From Methanobacterium sp. UBA375 (lineage in GTDB: Archaea; Methanobacteriota; Methanobacteria; Methanobacteriales; Methanobacteriaceae): a stretch of 64,000 bases of DNA. The notes beneath the pieces were generated by a model, which was given only the letters and a program-made list of their open reading frames with translations, ran no database searches and was not told where the DNA came from. The translations under genes were made by a program, and so were the position numbers. This document shows positions 53,851-61,275 of the stretch, one piece after another; within the stretch, counting starts at the first letter, position 1, and each line of letters begins with the position of its first letter. The stretch lies in contig DAGC01000002.1 of the NCBI GenBank assembly GCA_002495625.1, positions 345,649-409,648 of the forward strand, given 5' to 3'.

Positions 53851-54543
53851 ATGAACATTTCCTTCGTTCAAAAAGAAGGAAATTCTAGAAGGGGATACCA
53901 TAGAGATGACAGGGTTAAAGATATAGCGGAAATATTATTAGAAGAAGGGAATGTTTTTGTAAAAGATGTAGCGATCATACTAACAAATTCTCAGGATATA
54001 AATCCACTTACCAATATTTCAAGCCAGATTATAAGAAAATGGAGAAGAAAATTAGAAAAAGATCATTACCTGAATTCTGAAGAATTGCATGATATGATAA
54101 CTAAAATTTATGTCCATTTATCCAACATATATAACGACACAGATAATATTGATAATCTAAAAGGAGCTATTGTAGAAGTTTATACACATAAAGCCATGAT
54201 TAAAAGATATGATGGTGCTGATCACATTGAAGTAGAATGTAAAGTAAAAATAAATGGCTGGCGAAGTGATAGAAGTGTGGATGTTGGTGTACTAAAACAG
54301 GATTCAACATCAGGAGACTGTTTTGAATGTAAACTTGGATTGGGTGCAATATCTGATGAAAGAATCGCCGCACAAATCCAGAATTTAAGGGATATCCATT
54401 TTAAATCGAATGAAATTTTAAAGGCTAACATATTATCTTTTGAGAAAAGAGAAGCAGTTATTGATAAATTAAGAGACAAATCCATTTCTTTCCCCGAAAT
54501 TACAATTTATGGGCGGAATGAGTTACATCAATTTAACAGTTAA
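53851..54543 (+). CDS. Helix-turn-helix protein with PD-(D/E)XK nuclease-like core, third gene of operon
   Basis: A 230-residue protein. The N-terminal half looks like a helix-turn-helix (VFVKDVAIILTNSQDINPLTNISSQIIRKWRRKLEKDHYL, about residues 33-72). The second half has a strand SDRSVDVGVL (about 140-149), then GDCFECKLGLG (about 155-165), giving the D...E-x-K core of PD-(D/E)XK nucleases (restriction or Holliday-type). A following helix with ISDERIAAQIQNLRDIHF fits the fold. A DNA-binding nuclease is likely; specificity is unknown. The TAA at 54541-54543 is followed by VapC remnants on the other strand. Confidence 0.6.
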   Translation: MNISFVQKEGNSRRGYHRDDRVKDIAEILLEEGNVFVKDVAIILTNSQDINPLTNISSQIIRKWRRKLEKDHYLNSEELHDMITKIYVHLSNIYNDTDNIDNLKGAIVEVYTHKAMIKRYDGADHIEVECKVKINGWRSDRSVDVGVLKQDSTSGDCFECKLGLGAISDERIAAQIQNLRDIHFKSNEILKANILSFEKREAVIDKLRDKSISFPEITIYGRNELHQFNS

Positions 54544-54584
54544 ATCTCCTAAGTTGATTTTTAAATGAATTTATAGTTTAATCT

Positions 54585-54765
54585 TCAAAAACCTAATTTA
54601 CATTCTTCCCACAAATGAGCCCCTGTTTTATACCATCCTAAAAATTCTATTTTAGTGATGATAGAAATATTAAAGGATTTATTTAAAATTTTTTCAATTT
54701 TATCTAACTATTTTTGGGGGGATATTACCAGCAAGATTATAAATAAGAATGTTAGTATCTAACAA
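54585..54765 (-). pseudogene. Decayed VapC toxin (PIN domain)
   Basis: From a TTG at 54765 the minus strand reads LLDTNILIYNLAGNIPPKIV, the typical first strand of VapC with its Asp, then meets a stop at 54700. In the next frame the homology goes on: KIEKILNKSFNISIITKIEFLGWYKTG, with the second conserved acid, ending at 54585. The rest of the PIN domain, including the third and fourth acidic sites, is gone. The frame overlaps the end of the antitoxin gene, as in intact vapBC operons. Confidence 0.6.
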
Positions 54766-54974
54766 GTAGTTTTTTCATATTTCCATTCATCTCGTAGTTT
54801 TCTTGCCTCTTTATCTACATCTGGATTTAAATTGTGATAGATGCCTCGGTATTTTGGAGGTTTAAAACGTTTTTTACCTTTATTTTCCTGGTATCCCTTT
54901 AGTATTTTGGACTTACTACTGTCCCATAGTTCAATTGGGATTATAACACCAGTTTTTTTTACCTTTTGAGTCAT
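54759..54974 (-). CDS. VapB-like antitoxin, orphan
   Basis: A 71-residue basic protein. The end PPKYRGIYHNLNPDVDKEARKLRDEWKYE is the usual C-terminal toxin-binding tail of a VapB antitoxin (yrGi ... ldvd-eakklReeW). The N-terminal DNA-binding part (KKTGVIIPIELWDSSKSKIL) is less typical. The toxin directly after it is degraded, so the antitoxin is now an orphan. It may still act on other PIN toxins or on its own promoter. Confidence 0.55.
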   Translation of the reverse strand: MTQKVKKTGVIIPIELWDSSKSKILKGYQENKGKKRFKPPKYRGIYHNLNPDVDKEARKLRDEWKYEKTTC

Positions 54975-55065
54975 ATATATATTTTATACTCATATTAATC
55001 CCATTTTAATTACTGTTGATTAATTTAAATTATGATTTCATATTATATTTTATGTAATAGCTCAT

Positions 55066-55108
55066 TTTAAACATTTTCAGAATTGTGGATTTCCCCATTT
55101 AATACCAG
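55066..55108. repeat. Dispersed repeat upstream of ATPase remnant (copy B)
   Basis: This copy of the repeat at 49510-49551 differs by a few bases (TTTAAACATTTTCAGAATTG then TGGATTTCCCCATTTAATACCAG). It lies about 195 bp upstream of the ATG of the ATPase remnant, the same spacing as copy A to its ATPase. Confidence 0.55.
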
Positions 55109-55188
55109 AATCAGATGCGAAAAGTTTTCCACAACCTCCGGGGCAATTTTCTTATTGCGAGATAGGTCATTTCCTAGTTAAATTTTGA

Positions 55189-55231
55189 ATCATAGAAAAC
55201 ATAGCGATCATAGAAAATTTCTATGTTTACT
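55189..55231 (+). promoter_or_regulatory. Palindromic operator-like element upstream of the ATPase remnant
   Basis: ATCATAGAAAA occurs twice (55189-55199 and 55207-55217), and the second copy is part of CATAGAAAATTTCTATG (55209-55225), with perfect 8-bp arms around one base. A further ACTATG follows. It lies about 35-70 bp before the ATG at 55261. It is a third, distinct operator type at an ATPase locus. Confidence 0.55.
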
Positions 55232-55260
55232 ATGAAAAAAAATTAACCTTGGGTAAGACT

Positions 55261-55398
55261 ATGAATCCTTTTAGAAGGAGAACAGGTATTTTTCCATCAT
55301 ATTTTACTGGCAGATCCCATGAACTTAATGAACTTAGAGATTCTTCGAATGGAAAGCCTCTTGGAAGATCCATCAAGAGCTTAAAAAGGAGAAATTAG
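55261..55398 (+). pseudogene. N-terminal remnant of an archaeal ATPase
   Basis: A frame of 45 residues starting MNPFRRRTGIFPSYFTGRSHELNELRD is the standard beginning of PF01637-like archaeal ATPases (NPF...P.yFvGR..EL..L). It then runs into unrelated or deleted sequence and ends at a TAG at 55396. Walker A and everything after it is missing. The intact promoter elements upstream suggest recent loss by deletion. Confidence 0.65.
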
Positions 55399-55475
55399 CC
55401 CTTTTAGAGGCTTTAAAATGATTAAAATTTATTTTGCCAAGCTTAAAGATACTGCAAGGAAATTTGCTATTAATC

Positions 55476-55874
55476 TCAAAAGATTCTTTCAATGCCTTCT
55501 TTTCCATCGAAATGCTTATCAAAAGAAGCTATTTGCTTTATATTTGATTTTTTCATTATTTCAATTATGATACAGTCTGCAAATCCTAATTTCCCCTTAT
55601 ATTCTAACTGTGTTGTTAAAGCATCATCATATAAAGCCAGGTTCTCTTCATGAATTTTGAAGTTGTCTTTAATTATCTGATAAACATACTCGTTGAGTTT
55701 TCCTTCTTTGAAGTTCCTCAGTGTATCCATCACTTCGATGATAATAACGTTAGAAATTACTTTTTCCTCGTGTTCAATTTTTTCGGCTAGATTAACAGCC
55801 ATTTGGTGTCGTCCATCGCTACTGTTGGCAAGTGCTACGATGAAAGAAGTATCAAGAAAAATCAACTTCTTCAC
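55476..55874 (-). CDS. vapC: VapC-type PIN-domain ribonuclease toxin
   Basis: A 132-residue PIN protein. The acidic active site is complete: D8 in FLDTSF, E47 in VIIIEVMDTL, D100 in GFADCIII and D119/D123 in ASFDKHFD. VapC toxins cleave tRNA or rRNA; the target is unknown here. The start is GTG at 55874 (or TTG at codon 4), overlapping the antitoxin gene by 23 nt. It is the toxin partner of the gene at 55852-56109. Confidence 0.85.
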   Translation of the reverse strand: MKKLIFLDTSFIVALANSSDGRHQMAVNLAEKIEHEEKVISNVIIIEVMDTLRNFKEGKLNEYVYQIIKDNFKIHEENLALYDDALTTQLEYKGKLGFADCIIIEIMKKSNIKQIASFDKHFDGKEGIERIF

Positions 55875-56109
55875 CTTTTCTTATCTTCCTTTGTATTTTC
55901 ACAGAATCAATTGAATCTTTAGAACTAACGATACCATTTAAATCCATGAAATTAGTTTTTTTTCTAAATACAAGTTCAACCTTACCATCTTCTTTAATAT
56001 TCCACTCGATAACATGATCTAAGTCTAAATTAAGCTTTTTTCTAATTTTAGATGGAACTACAGTTTGGAATCCTTTATATAAATTAGTTACTTCACCCAT
56101 AACTATCAC
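55852..56109 (-). CDS. vapB: VapB-type AbrB-fold antitoxin
   Basis: An 85-residue protein. The N terminus is an AbrB/SpoVT swapped-hairpin domain (EVTNLYKGFQTVVPSKIRKKLNLDLDHVIEWNI, about residues 5-38). The C-terminal tail (SIDSVKIQRKIRKGEEVDF) should bind the toxin. It precedes and overlaps the VapC gene, as expected for an autoregulated operon. The ATG at 56109 is followed by ATG at codon 4, an alternative start. Confidence 0.82.
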   Translation of the reverse strand: MIVMGEVTNLYKGFQTVVPSKIRKKLNLDLDHVIEWNIKEDGKVELVFRKKTNFMDLNGIVSSKDSIDSVKIQRKIRKGEEVDFS

Positions 56110-56337
56110 CTGATATAATTATGTTATTAGTAATATATAAATTATCATGGAAAAACTATCTTCAGGATTTAAAAAATCAACTGATAAAATTTTTATAACT
56201 GAGAAGGAATAAAAGGGTAATCTTTGCCCTATATTATTATAGATCTGCAGCCCGGGAAATTAGGGGTGAAGACAGAGATCCCCAGGTAACTGTGTATTAT
56301 GAATTCAAACTCTATAATCCTCCTTATGACAAACTGT

Positions 56338-56829
56338 TTAATCTACAGCTGCCTCTTTAGAACCTTTTTTAGCCATCCTACGGGATAGTAGGTAGGTCAA
56401 TACAGCCACTGCCAAAACAACGGTGGGTACGTAGAAATTTTCGGTGGTGAAAAGGTCCAGCTGCCACTCCCCCCAGTAGAAAGGATATAACAGGGCTATA
56501 CCGCCGCTTACATTAAACAGAAGCAGATCTAATATGTAATGGGTGGCCGCTCCCAGGACAAAAAACAGAAAGGCCGTCCTTTTATCCTGGAAGAATAGCG
56601 ACACCATCCCCGCTATGATCAAAGTCCCCACTGGAAGGTGCACCGCCCATATCTGGTCCCATACTTCATAGCCTAAAAATTCGCCGATGAGGCCCAGCTT
56701 AACCACGTCGGGTAGAACCGCCCCCACCATGGCCAGCACCGTGTTTGAAGTGTTAAACTGCCTGTATTTAAATCCTATAACGGTGCAGAGGATGTAAGCC
56801 ACGGCAATATGGGTTACCCAGTCCGGCAT
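56338..56829 (-). CDS. YdjM/DUF457-type membrane-bound metal-dependent hydrolase-like protein
   Basis: A 163-residue protein with four to five membrane helices. Conserved residues of the DUF457 group are seen: H7 in DWVTHIAVA, D41 in VLPDVVK, H64 in AVHLPVG, and H97/D101 in ATHYILDLL, with YPFYWGEW near residue 116. These likely bind a metal at the membrane. The natural substrate of the family is unknown. The adjacent gene at 56833 ends 3 nt upstream of its start, so the two are co-transcribed. Confidence 0.75.
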   Translation of the reverse strand: MPDWVTHIAVAYILCTVIGFKYRQFNTSNTVLAMVGAVLPDVVKLGLIGEFLGYEVWDQIWAVHLPVGTLIIAGMVSLFFQDKRTAFLFFVLGAATHYILDLLLFNVSGGIALLYPFYWGEWQLDLFTTENFYVPTVVLAVAVLTYLLSRRMAKKGSKEAAVD

Positions 56830-56832
56830 TTT

Positions 56833-57306
56833 CTATCTTCTCCTTGTAAATTCCCAGTCTTTGAAGTTAAATCTCCAGTAGCGGTGGAAGATGAAGGCCA
56901 GAAATAGGAAAGCCAGAAAAGAACGGAGGAGCGTGAACTCGTAACTCCATTTCTCTGTGAGTTTCATTTGAGCGGCTGTTATCTGGTAATTTGAACCTAA
57001 AACCCCCAGGACCTGGCCGCGGTCACCCGGAGAGATTTTGACATCACTTAGAATCCTGTAGGCCACTGGCTCGCCCTGATAGTTATCCACCAGGATGAAT
57101 CCACCGGGGAAGGTTTCAGTCACCTTCCCAGAGACAGCCACCAGTTCACCCTCCGGGTAACTGGCTATGATAGTCCCTGTGCCTGGATGTTCCTGGTAAT
57201 TCCTGAAGTTATCATAGTAATAGATACAGAATCCTACCAGTATTAAAAACAGGATCAACAGTGTAATTATTCTGTTGCGGGTGAATATATTCCAGTATCT
57301 GTTCAT
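56833..57306 (-). CDS. Membrane-anchored OB-fold-like protein
   Basis: A 157-residue protein with one N-terminal and one C-terminal membrane segment (about 13-30 and 127-142). Between them is a small beta-barrel-like region (LVAVSGKVTETFPGGFILVDNYQGEPVAYRIL...GDRGQVLGVLGSNYQITA) with the strand pattern of an OB-fold tRNA_anti-like or stomatin-associated (NfeD-type) domain. It lies directly before the DUF457 gene. Function unknown; pairing with a metal-dependent membrane protein suggests a common role. Confidence 0.6.
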   Translation of the reverse strand: MNRYWNIFTRNRIITLLILFLILVGFCIYYYDNFRNYQEHPGTGTIIASYPEGELVAVSGKVTETFPGGFILVDNYQGEPVAYRILSDVKISPGDRGQVLGVLGSNYQITAAQMKLTEKWSYEFTLLRSFLAFLFLAFIFHRYWRFNFKDWEFTRRR

Positions 57307-57705
57307 GTAAATTGTATCCTCAAAATTTATTTCAATATCATTGGTGATGTTACTTTAAATTAATGGAATAATTATTTATTAAGGGGATAAAGTTAATGGA
57401 AGGATACTAAAAAATACTTTCCAGTACGATTTTGTAATCTACATATATTAACAGTATAAAGTAAATCTCGAGGCATTGGTAATCCTTGTATATTATCATC
57501 AAATATTTTCTCAAATAATAGAGTTTAAGGAAGCTGGAAAACCAAAAGGTGTTAAAGTGTATGTGATATTTATTCCATTGACGACGTTTTCGTACCTGTA
57601 AAATAAGTTTGGCTGTATAAAATGGTTTAAGAGCTACTGATATTGTATTCAACTGTTTATTTATATAAAAAGTTTTATTAAAAAAGCTGAAGATAGAATG
57701 ATACT
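57307..57705. other. Intergenic region, no gene supported
   Basis: About 400 nt, AT-rich. An 81-codon leftward frame in it (57407-57652) has low-complexity, aromatic-rich composition and no ribosome site, so it is not called. A TATA-like tttatataaaaag near 57659-57671 probably drives the gene at 57706. Confidence 0.4.
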
Positions 57706-58050
57706 ATGAATATCCAGGATAAGTACCAAGCCATTGCACGTGAGTTTCGGGATGAGATCCTAAAGAGGTACGATGATAAAGTGGACACCATCATATTATT
57801 CGGGTCCACGGCACGGGGAGAAGCTAATGAAGACTCCGACATTGATATACTGGTTGTGGGAGATGTAACCTTGGATGAACTGGTGGATGTCACTGTTCCC
57901 CTATTGCTTCAACATGGTAAATACATATCTGCACAGGATATGAAGGAATCACGCTTCAAACGGCTGTTAAACGAAGGTTATTCCTTCATCAACAACGTAA
58001 GAAATGAGGGTGTTGTTCTGTTTGATCGAACTGAGAAAGCATTTGGATAG
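57706..58050 (+). CDS. MNT-type nucleotidyltransferase (MntA-like antitoxin)
   Basis: A 114-residue protein with the minimal nucleotidyltransferase core: ILFGSTARGEANEDSDIDILV (about residues 28-48) holds the GS-x10-DxD active site. The paired gene downstream encodes a HEPN protein. In known MNT/HEPN pairs the nucleotidyltransferase AMPylates and silences the HEPN RNase. Here the partner is frameshifted, so the pair may no longer be functional. The two frames overlap at the end of this gene. Confidence 0.82.
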   Translation: MNIQDKYQAIAREFRDEILKRYDDKVDTIILFGSTARGEANEDSDIDILVVGDVTLDELVDVTVPLLLQHGKYISAQDMKESRFKRLLNEGYSFINNVRNEGVVLFDRTEKAFG

Positions 58051-58403
58051 ATCAGAGGATAAATTGAAATCTGCCCGTATTTTACTGGAAAATAATCAAA
58101 CTACAGATTCCATTGGGGAAGCTTATTATTCCATATATCATGCCACCATGGCCATTCTCATCCTTAAAGATATACATCCAAGAACCACATTCGGGACTTG
58201 TATCAGAATTTGGTCTTCATTTTGTTAAAAATGGAACTATTGAAGATGTTTATGCTAAGATATTAGTCAAGGCAGAAACTAAAAGGATCATGGCTGATTA
58301 TGATGTTGATTATCGACCATCACTTAAGGAAGCAGAGTCAATCATTGAAGATGCTCAAAAATTCCTTGAAAGAATAAAAGAAGCCATAAGTCAATTGAAA
58401 TAA
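58043..58403 (+). pseudogene. HEPN-domain protein with frameshift
   Basis: The frame DRSEDKLKSARILLENNQTTDSIGEAYYSIYHATMAILILKDIHPRT stops being homologous near 58180, and the adjacent frame continues THSGLVSEFGLHFVKNGTIEDVYAKILVKAE. Removing one A in the sequence aagaaccacatt restores PRTHSGLVSEFG, the pattern of UPF0332-type HEPN proteins. The full product would be about 120 residues. The initiation codon is probably the TTG at 58043 inside the end of the upstream gene. A one-base insertion or a sequencing error inactivates it. Confidence 0.65.
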
Positions 58404-58603
58404 CATGGAGACAAGACTAGAAACTGAAAGACTTTTTCTTCTGATGGAAAATGAATAAAGAGTTTTTTATCAAACAAATACTGGATTATTTGAACAGATA
58501 AACTCTAATAATGATTGGTAATAGTGTTTACTATGAATAGATACGCTTTAAATAAGAATTCAACAATTGTAAAGTTCCATATAATTTACCATGGCGGATC
58601 ATA

Positions 58604-59326
58604 ATGGATATCAACTTCCCCATTAAATATATCATACTCTTTCTGGCGGTGTGTCTGGTCGCAGTATTCACCTATCCCCATCTATTCTCACCTGAGACCA
58701 ATGAGACTGTCAAACCTACCACTGAAGTCCTGGCCACCACAGACTACGGAAACGTGACCAGGGAAGGGCCCTATGGTAACGCTTCATCCCCGGTTAAGGT
58801 GGCCTATATCGTAGGGGTGCATCCGTTAGAACACGTCTCCCATGAGGATGCGGTGAAGGCAGTCACGAAACTGGATAAATCACTGAGGTACTGCTACTAC
58901 ATCTACCAGGTCAACGTGACCGGAGGTGTTAACGCCGGCTATGAGACCGGCCGGATGAACGGACAGCTACTGGCTCTAAGATACGTGGTCCCTGATATAT
59001 TGGAGAACAACTATCAGCTGGCCGTGGACATCCACTCCAACAAGGGCCGGGATGACTATTATGCAGTGAGCTGGTTCTTATTCGTGCCCTACAACGATAG
59101 TCATACCAACATAATAGCCCAGGAACTCCGGGCTAAGATCCCGGGCATAGGAGATTATGACCCACCAATTGCATCCAGCCCGGAATATGTTACCGTACCA
59201 TTAATAAGGAATGGTACACCGGCTATCCTATATGAAGCATATGAGTACGACTCCCCGGAAACTGGTCAGGATCAGGCGGAAAAACTACTCCGGGCCATAG
59301 ACGGCACCGATCTAAGCAGCAGATGA
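58604..59326 (+). CDS. Anchored M14-like zinc peptidase or deacylase candidate
   Basis: A 240-residue protein with one N-terminal membrane segment (residues 8-28) and the rest outside. The first zinc motif is GVHPLEH (H73, E76), the third ligand is H143 in AVDIHSN, and E211 in ILYEAYEYD is the candidate catalytic acid. This order (HxxE ... DIHS ... E) is that of M14 carboxypeptidases and succinylglutamate desuccinylase-like proteins. The fold is shorter than usual. In a pseudomurein-bearing archaeon it could trim peptide or amide bonds at the wall; this is an inference. Confidence 0.55.
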   Translation: MDINFPIKYIILFLAVCLVAVFTYPHLFSPETNETVKPTTEVLATTDYGNVTREGPYGNASSPVKVAYIVGVHPLEHVSHEDAVKAVTKLDKSLRYCYYIYQVNVTGGVNAGYETGRMNGQLLALRYVVPDILENNYQLAVDIHSNKGRDDYYAVSWFLFVPYNDSHTNIIAQELRAKIPGIGDYDPPIASSPEYVTVPLIRNGTPAILYEAYEYDSPETGQDQAEKLLRAIDGTDLSSR

Positions 59327-59741
59327 TGGATATCCAATGAGGACATCATGTGCACCCTAAGTGGTAACATCATATGGCCAAGTTATCGACAGTACCGTAG
59401 CTCAGCTTATTACAGACTATTTTTAAGAAATTATCAGTATCAACCAGTTATTGAAGGTTAGAAGGACGATCCACTTCTAATCCCCTGAATAAACCTCGTT
59501 TTCCCGGATCAATTTTTTGGATAGTTGTTTTGGGAAATAATGGTGGTATATCCAGTTTCAAGGAAAGATAAGAGCTTGTTTTATAGGTTTTCCCTTCATG
59601 ATTTATGAGTTATACAGAAAAAGGCTAAAATAAGGTCTGTATTAATAAAAGAAGAAACGAGAGGCAGTACTTAGTTGATGAAAATTATAAAACCACCTCC
59701 CCGTGCCTTAAGTTTAAAAAAGAGTTCTCTAAAGCCTATTT
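59327..59741. other. Intergenic region, no gene supported
   Basis: About 415 nt. Nothing convincing was recognised apart from AT-rich runs and the promoter that starts at 59742. Confidence 0.45.
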
Positions 59742-59853
59742 TTTCGGAAAAAATCCGAAATATTTATAAAGATCATATTTCTCTATGTATTATTGTCCAA
59801 AAGTAAAATAAAATTTGGAAAGACAACACTTTTGGACCAATGGAGGCGGTACA
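59742..59853 (+). promoter_or_regulatory. Promoter and 5' leader hairpin of endopeptidase-like gene 1
   Basis: TTTCGGA-N5-TCCGAAA (59742-59760) is an inverted repeat over the BRE region. ATTTATAAAG (59762-59771) is the TATA box. 33 bp after the TATA start lies the hairpin with arms GTCCAAAAG (59795-59803) and CTTTTGGAC (59829-59837), perfectly paired. The ribosome site GGAGGCGGT begins at 59842, four bases after the hairpin. Genes 2 and 3 have the same arrangement. Confidence 0.65.
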
Positions 59854-59859
59854 ATTTAT

Positions 59860-61122
59860 ATGAAAAAGAAATGGGTGGTGTTGATGCTATTTACATTAAC
59901 ACTATCCACTGGTATGACCTCTATAGCGGCGGCTGACCAACCAGCAAACCAGACAGTGTTGGCGGACCAAAGTTCTACGGGAAATCATACCGAAAATACG
60001 GATAAAAATATAGCACAAACCAATGAGGAAAAATTAGCAGCAGGTGAACCAACTTCTGCAGGAACGGCAGCAAGTACAACTTCCACCAAAGCAGCTGGAG
60101 GGTCTTCTGCAAAAGCAGCAGCCGGATCTTCCACCAAAGCAGCTGGAGGGTCTTCTGCAGTAGTGAAAACCACCGCCAGTGCTGGAAGTACCTGGACTGT
60201 AACTGACAGTCAGATTAAGGATGCAGCAGGCAGAGTTAAAAGCTTCATTGAAAAAAATGACAGGCTACCCAACTACGTAACTATCGGCAGTAAACAGGTC
60301 TCAATGTCACAGTATCTGAAGTTAGTAAACCAGGAAACATTAAATCTCTACGGTTCAAGCGGTTCACTGACGGTAGGAAGTGTGTCAGGACCTACAAATC
60401 CCGCAGAGTCGGTTAAATCAGGAAATATTCAGAAATCTGAGTACCTTAAATTGGCCAAGAATATCCTGAATTTCATGAGCAGTAATGGCCGTGCACCTAA
60501 CTATGCATCCAGTTCACTGGGTACCATCAGATACGAATCACTGGTGTACGCATTTTCTAGAGTGGTGGCTTTCCACGACGACAACAGCAGATTACCCAAC
60601 TACGTGTCAGTGAAATCATGGACCAGCCAGACAGGTGGTACTAATCCAGGAGATACCACTACAGATCCCGCTTTGCAGAAGTATCTGGTAGCTACAGCTA
60701 ATGCCCAGTCAACCAGTTCCACCATCAAGAATCTGGCCGCGTCTATAACCTCTGGTAAAACAACGACCTATGCCAAGGCCCAGGCTATATTCAACTGGGT
60801 GAGGGACCACGTGTCCTATTCCTTCTACTACAATACCCAGAAGGGCGCTCTAGGTGCTTACAGTTCCAGAAGCGCTAACTGTTGTGATATGGCGCACCTG
60901 GTAGTGGCACTTGCCAGAGCAGCGGGCATACCAGCTAGATACCAGCATGGAACCTGCACGTTCTCCAGTGGAACCTATGGGCATGTATGGGCTCAACTGT
61001 ATGTAAGTGGAAAATGGTACTACGCAGATGCTGTAAGTACAAGAAATAGTTTTGGAACCATAAATAACTGGAACCTTAACACGTATACCTTACACGGCAC
61101 ATACGCATCACTGCCATTTTAA
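59860..61122 (+). CDS. Pseudomurein-binding transglutaminase-like endopeptidase, paralogue 1
   Basis: A 420-residue secreted protein. The order is: signal peptide (1-26); an Ala/Ser/Thr-rich linker with a 48-nt tandem duplication (60080-60111 repeated at 60128-60159); two pseudomurein-binding repeats (QIKDAAGRVKSFIEKNDRLPNYVTIGSKQVSMSQYLKL and KSEYLKLAKNILNFMSSNGRAPNYASSS...); then a transglutaminase-type domain with Cys in SRSANCCDMAHL, His in GHVWAQ and Asp in YADAVS. This is the layout of pseudomurein endoisopeptidases such as PeiW/PeiP, which cut the Ala-Lys isopeptide bond of pseudomurein. As a chromosomal protein it may serve wall turnover. The ATG at 59860 is preferred; an in-frame ATT two codons upstream aligns with the starts of paralogues 2 and 3. 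Confidence 0.83.
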   Translation: MKKKWVVLMLFTLTLSTGMTSIAAADQPANQTVLADQSSTGNHTENTDKNIAQTNEEKLAAGEPTSAGTAASTTSTKAAGGSSAKAAAGSSTKAAGGSSAVVKTTASAGSTWTVTDSQIKDAAGRVKSFIEKNDRLPNYVTIGSKQVSMSQYLKLVNQETLNLYGSSGSLTVGSVSGPTNPAESVKSGNIQKSEYLKLAKNILNFMSSNGRAPNYASSSLGTIRYESLVYAFSRVVAFHDDNSRLPNYVSVKSWTSQTGGTNPGDTTTDPALQKYLVATANAQSTSSTIKNLAASITSGKTTTYAKAQAIFNWVRDHVSYSFYYNTQKGALGAYSSRSANCCDMAHLVVALARAAGIPARYQHGTCTFSSGTYGHVWAQLYVSGKWYYADAVSTRNSFGTINNWNLNTYTLHGTYASLPF

Positions 61123-61275
61123 ACCATTAGACCATACTGCCATTTTAAACTGGGTATACTGCCCCGTTTTAAACCATTAGGTATACTGCCGTTTTACCAC
61201 TGGCCATAGGCATTTTAAACCCAGGAGAGAACTGCTATTTAAAAACCCACTTTAAAATTTGCCATATTAAACCCC
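61110..61275. repeat. Degenerate ~25-bp repeats starting at the gene 3' end
   Basis: CTGCCATTTTAAACC-like units begin near 61110, 61137, 61159, 61185, 61207, 61231 and 61259, every 22-28 bp. The first unit contains the stop codon of the preceding gene (LPF-stop). Later units drift. They look like a slippage or duplication series seeded by the end of the gene; a terminator role is possible. Confidence 0.45.

Noticed and set aside
57407..57652. 81-codon leftward frame
   Set aside because: Low-complexity, aromatic-rich translation of AT-rich DNA with no start signal; taken as chance.
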